Assembly: GCF_003755175.1 (NCBI RefSeq)
Contig: NZ_RKHX01000001.1
Location: 806,001-870,000 of the forward strand
Length of the DNA stretch: 64,000 nt
Direction of reading: 5' to 3'
Source of the DNA: Cellulomonas sp. PhB150
GTDB taxonomy: Bacteria; Actinomycetota; Actinomycetes; Actinomycetales; Cellulomonadaceae
Shown: positions 1 to 8,320 of the stretch, piece after piece
Position numbering within the stretch: the stretch's first letter is position 1
Layout: each line of letters begins with the position of its first letter
Position numbers and translations under genes: made by a program
The notes under the pieces: model-generated
Database searches by the model: none
The model's input: the letters and a program-made list of their open reading frames with translations, nothing else
Told to the model about the DNA's origin: nothing

Positions 1-12
1 CCACGGCTGTCG

Positions 13-44
13 ATATTGACATCGATCGATGGATCGCCCAGATT
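13..44 (+). promoter_or_regulatory. arsM promoter with likely ArsR operator
   Basis: A perfect -35 TTGACA (16-21) is followed after 17 bp by CAGATT (39-44), giving a predicted start near 51. The -35 is embedded in the AT-rich string ATATTGACATC and followed by the palindrome ATCGATCGAT (21-30). ATATTGA also occurs in the promoter of the convergent ars operon (4397-4403), which suggests both are bound by the same ArsR. ATCGATGGAT is repeated at 25-34 and 59-68. The shared words are seen; the binding protein is inferred. Confidence 0.55.
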
Positions 45-87
45 GGGCATCGACAGCTATCGATGGATGAGCGGGAAGGCGGATGAC

Positions 88-843
88 ATGAACGAGGTGC
101 GCGAGCAGGTGCGTCAGCGGTACGCGCTGGCCGCCGTCCAGGGCGGCGACCAGGGTTGCTGCAGCGGCGCGTCGTGCGATCCGGAGCAGATCGTCGTCGA
201 CGAGAAGTTCGGCGCCTCCCTCTACAGCGCGCAGGACGCCGTGAGCATCCCCGCCGAGGCCCTCGCCGCGTCGCTGGGCTGCGGCAACCCGCTCGCGGTC
301 GCCGACCTGCGAGCGGGCGAGCGGGTGCTCGACCTCGGCTCGGGTGGCGGCATCGACGTGCTGCTCTCCGCCCGGCGGGTGGGGCCTGACGGGTTCGCCT
401 ACGGCGTCGACATGACCGACGAGATGCTGGAGCTGGCGCGCGCCAACGCCACCAAGGCCGGCGCGACGAACGTCGAGTTCCTCCGGGGCACGATCGAGGA
501 CCTGCCGCTCGACGACGCCGTGGTCGACGTGGTCATCTCCAACTGCGTGGTCAACCTGTCGACCGACAAGCCTGCCGTCCTGGCCGAGGCCTTCCGCGTG
601 CTGGTTCCCGGAGGCCGCATCGGGATCTCGGACGTCGTCGCCGAAGACCACCTCAGCGAGCGGGACCGGGCGGAGCGGGGCTCGTACGTCGGGTGCATCG
701 CCGGCGCGCTGTCGCGGTCCGAGTACGTCCAGGGGCTCGCCGCCGCAGGCTTCGCCGATGCCGAGGTGACGTTCACTCACGAGGTCGCCGAGGGCATGCA
801 CGGCGCCATCGTCCGGGCGCGCAAGCCCTTGGCCGCACACTGA
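88..843 (+). CDS. arsM: Arsenite S-adenosylmethionine methyltransferase ArsM
   Basis: Methylates arsenite using S-adenosylmethionine, giving methylated and volatile arsenicals; cytosolic. The 251-residue product has the SAM-binding loop [10 protein letters not shown] at 81-90. It also has three Cys in contexts matching the arsenite-binding Cys of characterised ArsM proteins: C65 (SLGCGNP), C153 (SNCVVN) and C203 (VGCIAG). An extra CCSGASC cluster at 24-30 could also take part in metal binding. The start at 88 follows a GGAAGG ribosome site; ATG at 67 is in frame and possible, while the TTG at 16 is the -35 element. It faces the ars efflux operon and has its own promoter, so the two arms probably respond to arsenite together. 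Confidence 0.92.
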   Translation: MNEVREQVRQRYALAAVQGGDQGCCSGASCDPEQIVVDEKFGASLYSAQDAVSIPAEALAASLGCGNPLAVADLRAGERVLDLGSGGGIDVLLSARRVGPDGFAYGVDMTDEMLELARANATKAGATNVEFLRGTIEDLPLDDAVVDVVISNCVVNLSTDKPAVLAEAFRVLVPGGRIGISDVVAEDHLSERDRAERGSYVGCIAGALSRSEYVQGLAAAGFADAEVTFTHEVAEGMHGAIVRARKPLAAH

Positions 844-854
844 CGCGGCCTCGG

Positions 855-881
855 CGGACGCACCCGACCAGGGTGCGTCCG
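855..881. terminator. Bidirectional terminator between arsM and arsC
   Basis: A perfect 11-bp stem (CGGACGCACCC paired with GGGTGCGTCCG) with a 5-base loop sits between the stop codons of the convergent genes arsM and arsC. There is no U-run on either side, as is common for actinobacterial terminators. Confidence 0.7.
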
Positions 882-889
882 TCGACCCG

Positions 890-1306
890 TCAGACCGAGA
901 CGGGCTCGACGCCGAGCTCGGAGAGCAGCGCGAGGATGCGCCCGCGGATCTCGTCGCGGATGGGCCGGACCGACTCGATGCCCTGCCCGGCGGGGTCCTC
1001 GAGCACCCAGTCCTCGTACCGCTTGCCCGGGAAGTAGGGGCAGGCGTCCCCGCATCCCATCGTCACGACCACGTCGGAGGCCTGCACAGCCTCGGTGGTC
1101 AGCACCTTGGGCTGCTCGGCCCGGATGTCGATGCCGACCTCGGCCATCGCCTCGACGGCGACGACGTTGACCTGGTCGGCGGGCATCGATCCGGCCGAGC
1201 GGACCTCGACGGCACCGCCGGTCAGCGCGGTCAGGAAGCCGGCGGCCATCTGGGAGCGGCCGGCGTTGTGGACGCAGACGAACAGGACGCTGGGCTTGGT
1301 GCTCAT
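890..1306 (-). CDS. arsC: Arsenate reductase ArsC, low-molecular-weight phosphatase type
   Basis: Reduces arsenate to arsenite for export by Acr3. The 138-residue protein has the phosphatase P-loop CVHNAGRS, with nucleophile C11 and R17, close to the N-terminus. Two more Cys (C85, C89) lie in MGCGDACP, the redox relay position of this family. The electron donor could be thioredoxin, supplied by the reductase encoded in the same operon, or mycothiol, which actinobacteria make; sequence alone does not decide. It is the last gene of the operon, 27 bp after the ArsR-ArsC fusion, and duplicates the catalytic domain of that protein. Confidence 0.9.
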   Translation of the reverse strand: MSTKPSVLFVCVHNAGRSQMAAGFLTALTGGAVEVRSAGSMPADQVNVVAVEAMAEVGIDIRAEQPKVLTTEAVQASDVVVTMGCGDACPYFPGKRYEDWVLEDPAGQGIESVRPIRDEIRGRILALLSELGVEPVSV

Positions 1307-1333
1307 GGTTCTCCTTGGCAGTTGCAGAGGGGT

Positions 1334-2338
1334 TCAGGCGGGCAGTTGCAGGTGGGGTGCGAGGTCGGCGAGCAGGTCTCGCACGCGGGCGTCGATGTCG
1401 GCACGGATAGCCGCGACGCCTTCGGGTGAGGCCAGGGCCGGGTCGCCGACCGCCCAGTCCTCGTAGCGGATGCCGGGGTAGGTCGGGCACACGTCGCCGC
1501 AGCCCATGGTGATCACGACGTCCGCCGCGCGGACCGCGTCGTCGGTCAGCGGCTTCGGGAAGGCATCGTCCGTCGCGCCGAGGGCGGCGAGGGCGGGCTG
1601 CACGAGGGCATGGACGCTCTCGGACGGGGCCGAGCCAGCGGAGCGGACGGCAATCGCGTCGCCGGCGTAGTGGTTGAGCAGGGCAGCGGCGAGCTGGGAG
1701 CGGCCGGCGTTGGCGACGCAGACGAACAGGACGTGCGGGACGCTGGCCACGCCGTCGATGCGGTTGAGGTCCTCGAGCCGCTGGCGCGCGAACTTCTCGG
1801 CCAGGACCACGAGGTGCGCGCGCAGTCCCGCTGTGCGCGCGAGGGCGGTGGAGGAGTCGCGCACGACGTCGCGGATGCGCGTGGGATCGATGGCCGGGAA
1901 CCGGTCGGTGAGGTCGGTGGTGATTCGGTCGAGCATGTGGTCGAGATCCGCGATCCCGTCCTCGACTCCTGAGAGCCCGGGCTCGCCATGGTCGACGGTC
2001 GCAGGGGCGAACGACTCGAGCAGCGAGCGGATCGCACCCGTGTGGTCCGGACTGATCCGGTAGTAGACCCACGTGCCACGCCGCTGGGAGGTCACGAGCC
2101 CGACGTCCTTGAGGACCTTGAGGTGGTGGGAGACGGTCGGCTGGGAGACGTTCGTGAGCTCGCTGATGTCGCACACGCACGCCTCGTGGGTCGGTGACGC
2201 GGCGATCAGCGACAACGCCCGCAGACGCAGCGGGTCAGCCAGCGCCTTGAGAGCTCGGGCGACCTGGTCGGCGGCCGGCGCACCCATGGCCCTGTCAGTG
2301 ATGGACTCCAACGAGTCGCAGGACGTGTCAACGGTCAT
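1334..2338 (-). CDS. ArsR repressor fused to an arsenate reductase domain
   Basis: A 334-residue fusion. Residues about 20-110 are an ArsR-type winged helix with the metal-binding ACVCDISEL segment (C54, C56) and the recognition helix around SQPTVSHHLKVL. Residues about 125-195 are a helical linker domain. Residues 200-334 are an ArsC of the phosphatase type with CVANAGRS (nucleophile C207, R213) and MGCGDVCP (C280, C284). One chain can therefore sense arsenite, repress the operon and reduce arsenate. Such fusions are known in actinobacteria. The ATG at 2338 overlaps the acr3 stop by 11 bp, so translation is coupled; M18 (2287) is a possible later start. The operon also holds a separate ArsC. 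Confidence 0.88.
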   Translation of the reverse strand: MTVDTSCDSLESITDRAMGAPAADQVARALKALADPLRLRALSLIAASPTHEACVCDISELTNVSQPTVSHHLKVLKDVGLVTSQRRGTWVYYRISPDHTGAIRSLLESFAPATVDHGEPGLSGVEDGIADLDHMLDRITTDLTDRFPAIDPTRIRDVVRDSSTALARTAGLRAHLVVLAEKFARQRLEDLNRIDGVASVPHVLFVCVANAGRSQLAAALLNHYAGDAIAVRSAGSAPSESVHALVQPALAALGATDDAFPKPLTDDAVRAADVVITMGCGDVCPTYPGIRYEDWAVGDPALASPEGVAAIRADIDARVRDLLADLAPHLQLPA

Positions 2339-3440
2339 GACGGTCGCCTCCCAGCGTTGCGGGCATCTGCGGCTGCGGCCATCGGCGCGCGAGCCAGAGC
2401 GAGACGTAGACGAGGCCGACGAGCACGGGGACCTCGATCAGGGGCCCGACGACGCCGGCGAGCGCCTCACCGGACGCCGCGCCGAAGGTGCCGATCGCGA
2501 CGGCGATCGCGAGCTCGAAGTTGTTGCCGGCGGCCGTGAACGCCAGCGTCGTCGACCGGGCGTAGCCGAGGTCCAGGACGCGGCCGGTGGCCATGCCGGT
2601 GCCCCACATGATGGCGAAGTAGGCCAGCAAGGGTGCGGCGATGCGCACGACGTCCAGCGGGTTGCTCGTGACGGCGTCGCCCTGCAGAGCGAACAGCAGC
2701 ACGATGGTGAACAGCAGCCCGTACAGCGCCCAGGGCCCGATCCGCGGGACGAAGCTCGACTCGTACCAGTCGCGCCCGCGGCGCCGTTCGCCGATCCATC
2801 GCGAGGCGAACCCGGCGACCAGCGGGATTCCGAGGAAGACCAGCACGTTCAGCGCGATCTGCCCCATCGAGACGTCCAGGCCCTGGGAGTCCAGACCGAG
2901 CCAGCCTGGCAGGACCGTGAGGTAGAAGTAGCCCAGCAGGGAGAACGCCACGACCTGGAACATCGAGTTCAGCGCGACCAGGACCGCGGCCGCCTCCCGG
3001 TCTCCGCACGCGAGGTCGTTCCAGATGACGACCATCGCGATGCACCGCGCGAGCCCGACGATGATCAGGCCGGTGCGGTACTCGGGCAGGTCGGGGAGCA
3101 TCAACCAGGCGAGCGCGAACATCAGCGCCGGACCAACCACCCAGTTGAGCACGAGGGAGGACACCAGCAAGCGCTTGTCGCCGGTGACGGCCCCGACGCG
3201 GTCGTAGCGCACCTTGGCCAGAACCGGGTACATCATCACGAGCAGACCGAGCGCGATCGGCACCGAGATCCCGCCGACCTGCACCGCCTCGAGTGCGTCG
3301 CCCACGCCCGGCACGAACCGTCCGAGCAGCAACCCTGCAACCATCGCCAGCCCGATCCACGCGGGCAGCCAGCGGTCCAGCGTCGAGAGTCGGCCCGGAC
3401 TGACCGCCGGTGCGGACGGCGCGATGGCTGCGGCGGTCAC
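2328..3440 (-). CDS. acr3: Arsenite efflux permease Acr3
   Basis: Inner-membrane arsenite exporter of the Acr3 (BASS) family; 370 residues with about ten hydrophobic helices. The essential Cys of the family is present at C133 in [10 protein letters not shown], followed by the typical NDLACGD segment. The GTG at 3440 was chosen because it overlaps the stop of the upstream reductase gene by four bases (GTGA) and gives a normal N-terminus; an in-frame ATG at 3563 would add a basic, low-complexity stretch lying inside the reductase gene. It pumps out the arsenite formed by the two ArsC domains encoded downstream. Confidence 0.93.
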   Translation of the reverse strand: MTAAAIAPSAPAVSPGRLSTLDRWLPAWIGLAMVAGLLLGRFVPGVGDALEAVQVGGISVPIALGLLVMMYPVLAKVRYDRVGAVTGDKRLLVSSLVLNWVVGPALMFALAWLMLPDLPEYRTGLIIVGLARCIAMVVIWNDLACGDREAAAVLVALNSMFQVVAFSLLGYFYLTVLPGWLGLDSQGLDVSMGQIALNVLVFLGIPLVAGFASRWIGERRRGRDWYESSFVPRIGPWALYGLLFTIVLLFALQGDAVTSNPLDVVRIAAPLLAYFAIMWGTGMATGRVLDLGYARSTTLAFTAAGNNFELAIAVAIGTFGAASGEALAGVVGPLIEVPVLVGLVYVSLWLARRWPQPQMPATLGGDRHDR

Positions 3441-4390
3441 GGTGCGACCTCGGACCGATCGTCGAGCGCGGCGAGGAAGTGCTGGGCGTCCAGGGCGGCG
3501 GAGCAGCCGGAGCCGGCGGCGGTGATGGCCTGGCGGTAGGTGTGGTCGACGAGGTCGCCGCACGCGAACACGCCGGGCAGGTTGGTCGCGGTGGTGCGGC
3601 CCACGACCTTGACGTAGCCGGCGTCGTCGAGCTCGATCTGCCCGACGAGCAGCTCGGAGCGCGGCACGTGGCCGATCGCGACGAACACGCCCGTGGCGGG
3701 GTGCTCGCGGGTCTCGCCCGTCACGGTGTCGCGCAGCGTCACGCCCGTGACCTTGGCGTCGCCGGCGATGGCGACGATCTCGGAGTTCCAGGCGAACTCG
3801 ATCTTCGGGTCGTTCGCGGCTCGGTCGGCCATGATCTTCGAGGCGCGCAGCTGGTCGCGGCGGTGGACCATCGTGACGCGCTTGCCGAACCGGGTCAGGA
3901 ACGTGGCCTCCTCGACCGCGGAGTCACCGCCGCCGACGACGATGATCTCCTGGTCCTTGAAGAAGAACCCGTCGCAGGTCGCGCACCAGGACACGCCGCG
4001 ACCGGACAGACGCTTCTCGTCGTCCAGGCCGAGCTCGCGGTACGCGGAGCCGGTCGACAAGATCACCGACCGGGCCAGGTAGGTCTCTCCACCGGAGACG
4101 ACGATCTTCTTGACCGGGCCGTCGAGCTCGAGCGACGTCGCGTCGTCCCACAGCACCTCGGCACCGAAGCGCTCGGCCTGCTTCTGCAGGTTCTCCATGA
4201 GCTCGGGGCCCTGGATGCCGTCGGGGAAGCCCGGGAAGTTCTCGACCTCGGTCGTGTTCATCAAGGCGCCGCCCGCGGTCACCGAGCCGGCGACGATCAG
4301 CGGGGCGAGCCCGGCACGTGCTGCGTAGATGGCCGCGGTGTAGCCGGCGGGGCCGGAACCGACGATCACGAGGTCGCGTTGCATTGACAT
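3437..4390 (-). CDS. trxB: Thioredoxin reductase-like flavoprotein of the ars operon (ArsT type)
   Basis: NADPH-dependent FAD flavoenzyme that reduces thioredoxin; 317 residues, the usual size. It has the FAD fold [11 protein letters not shown] at 10-20, the redox-active CATC (C136, C139) and the NADPH motif VGGGDSA near 153-159. As first gene of an arsenic operon it probably supplies reducing power to ArsC, the role proposed for ArsT proteins. No thioredoxin gene is beside it, so a housekeeping partner must be used. A general housekeeping TrxB cannot be excluded, but operon order and a promoter resembling that of arsM favour the arsenic role. The transcript appears leaderless. Confidence 0.88.
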   Translation of the reverse strand: MSMQRDLVIVGSGPAGYTAAIYAARAGLAPLIVAGSVTAGGALMNTTEVENFPGFPDGIQGPELMENLQKQAERFGAEVLWDDATSLELDGPVKKIVVSGGETYLARSVILSTGSAYRELGLDDEKRLSGRGVSWCATCDGFFFKDQEIIVVGGGDSAVEEATFLTRFGKRVTMVHRRDQLRASKIMADRAANDPKIEFAWNSEIVAIAGDAKVTGVTLRDTVTGETREHPATGVFVAIGHVPRSELLVGQIELDDAGYVKVVGRTTATNLPGVFACGDLVDHTYRQAITAAGSGCSAALDAQHFLAALDDRSEVAP

Positions 4391-4396
4391 GCTTCT

Positions 4397-4425
4397 ATAT
4401 TGAAGATCATCTAAACACGAGTCAA
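4397..4425 (-). promoter_or_regulatory. Promoter and likely ArsR operator of the ars operon
   Basis: Read on the minus strand: -35 TTGACT (4425-4420), 17 bp, -10 CAATAT (4402-4397), then six bases and the ATG at 4390, so the mRNA should begin at or next to the start codon. The plus-strand word ATATTGA at 4397-4403 overlaps the -10 and recurs in the arsM promoter. CTTC/GAAG arms flank it (4392-4405). These are the expected features of an ArsR-repressed promoter. Confidence 0.65.
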
Positions 4426-4507
4426 GCGGAGGCTTCGCAGCACCGGAGCAGGCCAGCAGGCGCCGTCACCCTCGAGCTCGGCACGAACAGGCAGACGCAC
4501 ACTCGAA

Positions 4508-5647
4508 CTAGCGTCGGCGGCGCGCCAGGACCAGGTCGTCGCGGTGCACGAGGGCGCGGTCGTAGCCCGCACCGAGCTCGACTCTCAGGTCGGACGTCGA
4601 GCGGCCGAGCAGCCGCGGCACCTCGTCGGACCCGTAGGCCACCAGGCCGCGACCGACGACGACCGCGTCGGGGCCGACGAGCTCGACCGGGTCCCCGGCC
4701 TCGAACTCGCCCTCGAACCCGGTGACCCCGGCGGGCAGGAGCGAGGTCCGGCGGTCGACGACGGCCCGCACCGCCCCCTCGTCGAGGACGAGCCGACCGT
4801 GCGCCTTGGCGGCGTGCGCGAGCCAGAGCAGGCGGATGGACGTGCGGCGGCCGGTCGCGGCGAACCACGTGCCGACGTCCTCGCCGGCGAGCGCCGAGGC
4901 GGCCTGGGCAGCGGACGTGAGGACCACGGGGATGCCCGACTGCGTGGCGATCGCGACCGACTCGAGCTTGGTGATCATGCCGCCGGTGCCCACGGCGCTC
5001 CCCCGCGACGCGACGTCGATGCCGTCGAGGTCCGCGGCGCCGTCGACGCGACCGATGCGGCGCGACCCGGGCCGCGAGGGCGGGCCGGTGTAGAGCGCGT
5101 CGACGTCGGTGAGCAGGACGAGCGCGTCGGCGTGCACGAGGTGGGAGACCAGCGCCGCCAGCCGGTCGTTGTCGCCGAACCGGATCTCGTCGGTCGCGAC
5201 CGCGTCGTTCTCGTTGATGACCGGCACCACGCCCAGGTCGAGCAGGCGGGTGAGCGCGCGGTGCGCGTTGCGGTAGTGGCCGCGCCGCACGGTGTCGTCG
5301 GCGGTCAGCAGCACCTGCCCGACTCGCAGTCCGTGGTCGGCGAAGGCGCGCGTGTAGTGCGCGACGAGCAGCCCCTGGCCGACGGACGCCGCCGCCTGCT
5401 GCGTCGCGAGGTCACGCGGGCGGGCGGCCAGTCCCAGCGGGCCGATGGCGGCGGCGATGGCACCCGAGGAGACGAGGACCACCTGCCCGCCGGCCTCCCG
5501 CCGGGCCGCGAGGACCTCGACGAGGGCGCGCAGACGCTCCGGGTCCAACCGACCGTCAGGGCTGGTGAGCGAGCTCGAACCCACCTTGACCACGACCCGC
5601 GCAGCCGCCGGGAGCTGCTGGCGGTCGAGCAGTGCGGCGGCGGTCAC
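4508..5647 (-). CDS. proB: Glutamate 5-kinase
   Basis: First step of proline synthesis: ATP-dependent phosphorylation of glutamate. The 379-residue product has an amino-acid kinase domain starting with VVVKVGSSSL and containing INENDAV, followed by a C-terminal PUA domain from about residue 280 (GVTGFEGEFEAGDPVEL). The GTG at 5647 is preferred over ATG 5689 because it matches family N-termini and is preceded by CACAAT plus six bases, a leaderless promoter pattern. It lies 68 bp after obg. The usual partner proA does not follow; the ars cluster is there instead. Confidence 0.93.
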   Translation of the reverse strand: MTAAALLDRQQLPAAARVVVKVGSSSLTSPDGRLDPERLRALVEVLAARREAGGQVVLVSSGAIAAAIGPLGLAARPRDLATQQAAASVGQGLLVAHYTRAFADHGLRVGQVLLTADDTVRRGHYRNAHRALTRLLDLGVVPVINENDAVATDEIRFGDNDRLAALVSHLVHADALVLLTDVDALYTGPPSRPGSRRIGRVDGAADLDGIDVASRGSAVGTGGMITKLESVAIATQSGIPVVLTSAAQAASALAGEDVGTWFAATGRRTSIRLLWLAHAAKAHGRLVLDEGAVRAVVDRRTSLLPAGVTGFEGEFEAGDPVELVGPDAVVVGRGLVAYGSDEVPRLLGRSTSDLRVELGAGYDRALVHRDDLVLARRRR

Positions 5648-5653
5648 GTGGGC

Positions 5654-5659
5654 ATTGTG
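5654..5659 (-). promoter_or_regulatory. Leaderless-type -10 element of proB
   Basis: CACAAT on the minus strand, then six bases and the proB GTG. It would let proB be transcribed apart from the ribosomal-protein operon upstream. Confidence 0.45.
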
Positions 5660-5715
5660 CCGCGTGCCGCCGCCGAGCCGTGCGTCCATTCATGGACCGG
5701 ACAGGCCGGGCGACC

Positions 5716-7239
5716 TCAGGCCTCGTCGGCCGGGTCCGCCCAGTGGCCCTGCTTGCGCTCGGTCCACAGCTCCTCGCGGGCGAGCGCCTTGGCGTCCATG
5801 CGGTCCTTGTACTCGACGCGCTTCTCGCCACGCGTCGGACGGCTCCGCTCCTCGATCCGCTGGTCGGTGCCGCGCGGGCCGCCGAGCAGCTCCGAACCGG
5901 TGAGCAGGGTGGGCTCCCAGTCGAAGACGACCGAGTTGTGGTCCGGACCGATCCGGACCTCGTCACCCGCGACGGCGCCCGCGGCGAAGAGCCGCTCCTC
6001 GACGCCGAGCCGCGCGAGACGGTCGGCGAGGTAGCCGACGGCCTCGTCGTTCGAGAACTCGGTCTGCCGCACCCAGCGCTCGGGCTTCTCGCCGCGCAGC
6101 GAGTACCAGACCGCGCCACCGCTCTCGCGGCGCGTGACCGTGAAGCCCGCGTCGTCGACGGCCTTCGGTCGCAGGACGACGCGGGTCGCCTCGGGCACGG
6201 GTGCCTCGCGACGCGCCTTCTCGACGAGCTCGGCGAGGCCGAACGTCAGCGCGCGCAGGCCCTCGTGGGAGGCCGTCGAGATCTCGAAGACCCGCATGCC
6301 GCGCGCCTCCAGCTCGGGCTTGACCATCTCGGCCAGCTCACGCGCCTCGGGGACGTCGATCTTGTTGAGCGCGACGATGCGCGGGCGCTCGGTCAGCGGC
6401 ACGCGGCCACCCTCGATGCCGAGGTCGCCGGCGTACAGCGCGAGCTCCGCCTCGATGATGTCCAGGTCCGAGATCGGGTCGCGGTCCGGCTCCAGCGTCG
6501 CGCAGTCGAGCACGTGCACCAGGACGGCGCAGCGCTCGATGTGGCGCAGGAACTCCAGGCCGAGGCCCTTGCCCTTGGACGCACCCGGGATGAGCCCGGG
6601 GACGTCGGCGACCGTGTAGCGCGCCGAGCCCGCCTGCACGACGCCGAGGTTCGGGATCAGGGTGGTGAAGGGGTAGTCGGCGATCTTCGGCCGCGCGGCC
6701 GAGATCGACGCGACGAGGCTCGACTTGCCGGCGCTCGGGTAGCCGACCAGGGCCACGTCCGCGATCGACTTCAGCTCGAGCACGACGTCGAGCGCGTTGC
6801 CGGGCTCGCCGAGCAGCGCGAAGCCCGGTGCCTTGCGGCGCGGCGAGGACAGCGCGGCGTTACCCAGCCCTCCGCGGCCACCCTCGGCGACCACGAACTG
6901 CGCACCCACGCCGACGAGATCGGCGAGGACCTCGCCGTCCTGGGACTTCACGACCGTCCCGTCCGGGACGCCCAGGACCAGGTCGCCACCCGTGCTGCCC
7001 GCACGGTGGTCGCCCATGCCCTGCGTGCCGCTCGGCGCGTGGCGGTGCGGCAGGTGGTGGAACTCGAGCAGCGTGGTGACCTGCGGGTCGACCTCGAGGA
7101 TCACCGAGCCGCCGTTGCCGCCGTTGCCGCCGTCGGGCCCGGCCAGGGGCTTGAACTTCTCGCGGTGGATGGACGCACAGCCGTTCCCACCGTCACCGCC
7201 GGTCGCGTGCAGCACGACCCGGTCGACGAATGTCGCCAC
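5716..7239 (-). CDS. obg: GTPase Obg/CgtA
   Basis: Ribosome-associated GTPase acting in 50S maturation and stress signalling. The 507-residue protein has the glycine-rich Obg domain ([20 protein letters not shown]) in residues 1-160. The G domain follows, with P-loop [10 protein letters not shown] and NKID, and then the C-terminal OCT domain of Gram-positive Obg proteins. The GTG at 7239 has an excellent ribosome site (AAGGAGG, six bases upstream), which rules out the longer ATG-initiated reading at 7329. It follows rpmA after a strong hairpin, so it may be made partly by read-through. Confidence 0.95.
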   Translation of the reverse strand: MATFVDRVVLHATGGDGGNGCASIHREKFKPLAGPDGGNGGNGGSVILEVDPQVTTLLEFHHLPHRHAPSGTQGMGDHRAGSTGGDLVLGVPDGTVVKSQDGEVLADLVGVGAQFVVAEGGRGGLGNAALSSPRRKAPGFALLGEPGNALDVVLELKSIADVALVGYPSAGKSSLVASISAARPKIADYPFTTLIPNLGVVQAGSARYTVADVPGLIPGASKGKGLGLEFLRHIERCAVLVHVLDCATLEPDRDPISDLDIIEAELALYAGDLGIEGGRVPLTERPRIVALNKIDVPEARELAEMVKPELEARGMRVFEISTASHEGLRALTFGLAELVEKARREAPVPEATRVVLRPKAVDDAGFTVTRRESGGAVWYSLRGEKPERWVRQTEFSNDEAVGYLADRLARLGVEERLFAAGAVAGDEVRIGPDHNSVVFDWEPTLLTGSELLGGPRGTDQRIEERSRPTRGEKRVEYKDRMDAKALAREELWTERKQGHWADPADEA

Positions 7240-7308
7240 AGCTGTCCTCCTTCGTTCCGATCCCGCCCGTCTTGTGACCGAGCGTGGCGCGTGCGGCTCC
7301 GGGGAGCC

Positions 7309-7401
7309 ACACGAGTGCGCTCGTGTCACAGGTGGGGCGGGGTCTGGCTACTGCGATGGTCACACGACGAAGGGGCGCACCGCACCGGTGCGCCCCTTCG
7401 T
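7309..7401 (-). terminator. Hairpins between rpmA and obg
   Basis: A perfect 15-bp stem (7367-7381 with 7387-7401; arm ACGAAGGGGCGCACC) with a 5-base loop follows rpmA. A second hairpin, ACACGAG/CTCGTGT (7309-7326), lies 41 bp beyond. Neither has a U-run. They may terminate or attenuate rplU-rpmA transcription and lower obg expression relative to the ribosomal genes. Confidence 0.65.
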
Positions 7402-7421
7402 ACGAGAAAACTGGGTGAGGC

Positions 7422-7679
7422 TCAGGCCTCGACGGCGACGATGTCGATGACCTTGCGGCCACGACGCGTCCCGAAGGTCACGGCACCGGGGGTCAGCGCG
7501 AACAGCGTGTCGTCGCCGCCACGGCCGACGTTGACGCCGGGGTGGAAGTGGGTGCCACGCTGGCGGACGATGATCTCGCCGGCCTTGACGACCTGGCCAC
7601 CGAAGCGCTTGACGCCCAGGCGCTGGGCGTTCGAGTCGCGGCCGTTGCGCGAGGAGCTCGCGCCCTTCTTGTGTGCCAT
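7422..7679 (-). CDS. rpmA: 50S ribosomal protein L27
   Basis: Component of the large subunit near the peptidyl-transferase centre. The 85-residue sequence is typical: [16 protein letters not shown] at the N-terminus, then [11 protein letters not shown] and GNILVRQRGT-like (here [14 protein letters not shown]) blocks. No N-terminal cleavable extension of the Firmicutes type is present. It lies between rplU and obg, the near-universal order. Confidence 0.98.
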   Translation of the reverse strand: MAHKKGASSSRNGRDSNAQRLGVKRFGGQVVKAGEIIVRQRGTHFHPGVNVGRGGDDTLFALTPGAVTFGTRRGRKVIDIVAVEA

Positions 7680-7749
7680 GACGAACCTGCTTTCGTGCTC
7701 AGAGAATGGGGGGCTGTATCCCGATAGCCGTCCGGCCGACGGCGCGAGA

Positions 7750-8070
7750 TCAGGAGATGCCGGTGACCTTGAGCCGGGTCAGCTGCTGACGGTGACCCTT
7801 GCGCACGCGGTAACCGGTCTTGTTCTTGTACTTGAGGATGTCGATCTTGGGACCCTTCTCGTCCCGCACGACCTCCGCCGTCACCGTCACCTTGGCCAGG
7901 GCCGCGGCGTCGGTGGTGATCTTGTCACCGTCGACCAGCAGCAGCGCCGGCAGCTCGACCGAGGCGCCCGCCTTGGCGGCGAGGCGGTCGACGACGACGA
8001 TGTCGCCGACGGCGACCTTCTCCTGGCGGCCGCCAGCCTTCACGATCGCGTACACCACGTTGCTGCTCAT
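7750..8070 (-). CDS. rplU: 50S ribosomal protein L21
   Basis: Large-subunit protein binding 23S rRNA; 106 residues. [19 protein letters not shown] is the family N-terminus and [14 protein letters not shown] the C-terminal signature. The ATG at 8070 was chosen; the in-frame ATG at 8142 adds only a basic, non-homologous stretch. It is first gene of rplU-rpmA and is preceded by a leader of about 145 bases from the promoter at 8223-8251. Confidence 0.97.
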   Translation of the reverse strand: MSSNVVYAIVKAGGRQEKVAVGDIVVVDRLAAKAGASVELPALLLVDGDKITTDAAALAKVTVTAEVVRDEKGPKIDILKYKNKTGYRVRKGHRQQLTRLKVTGIS

Positions 8071-8222
8071 CTCTGCTCGTCGAACTGCTTGCTGTCTGCG
8101 GGTGCCCCGTCGGCGCCCGCGCACGACCCGATCCGCCGACATGAGCCGGTGAGGTGCGGGGTTCGCATGAGCGCCGCTGCGGCGGCACGGTGATCGGCGC
8201 GCACCAGACGCGCCGACAGTCC

Positions 8223-8251
8223 AGGGTACGGACCCAGCACCCCAGGGTCAA
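8223..8251 (-). promoter_or_regulatory. Promoter of rplU-rpmA(-obg)
   Basis: On the minus strand, TTGACC (8251-8246) and TACCCT (8228-8223) are separated by 17 bp. The predicted start near 8216 leaves a long leader before rplU, as is common for ribosomal-protein operons. No known leader-RNA family was recognised in it. Confidence 0.65.
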
Positions 8252-8320
8252 ACCTGGACGGCGGCGCGGAGGTCCGTCCGACCCCCGACGTGACCAAGGC
8301 CACGCCGGGAGCCGGGTCGA

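Noticed and set aside
16-87. Longer arsM with TTG start at 16
   Set aside because: The TTG belongs to a perfect -35 TTGACA with a -10 at 17 bp, so transcription begins after it.
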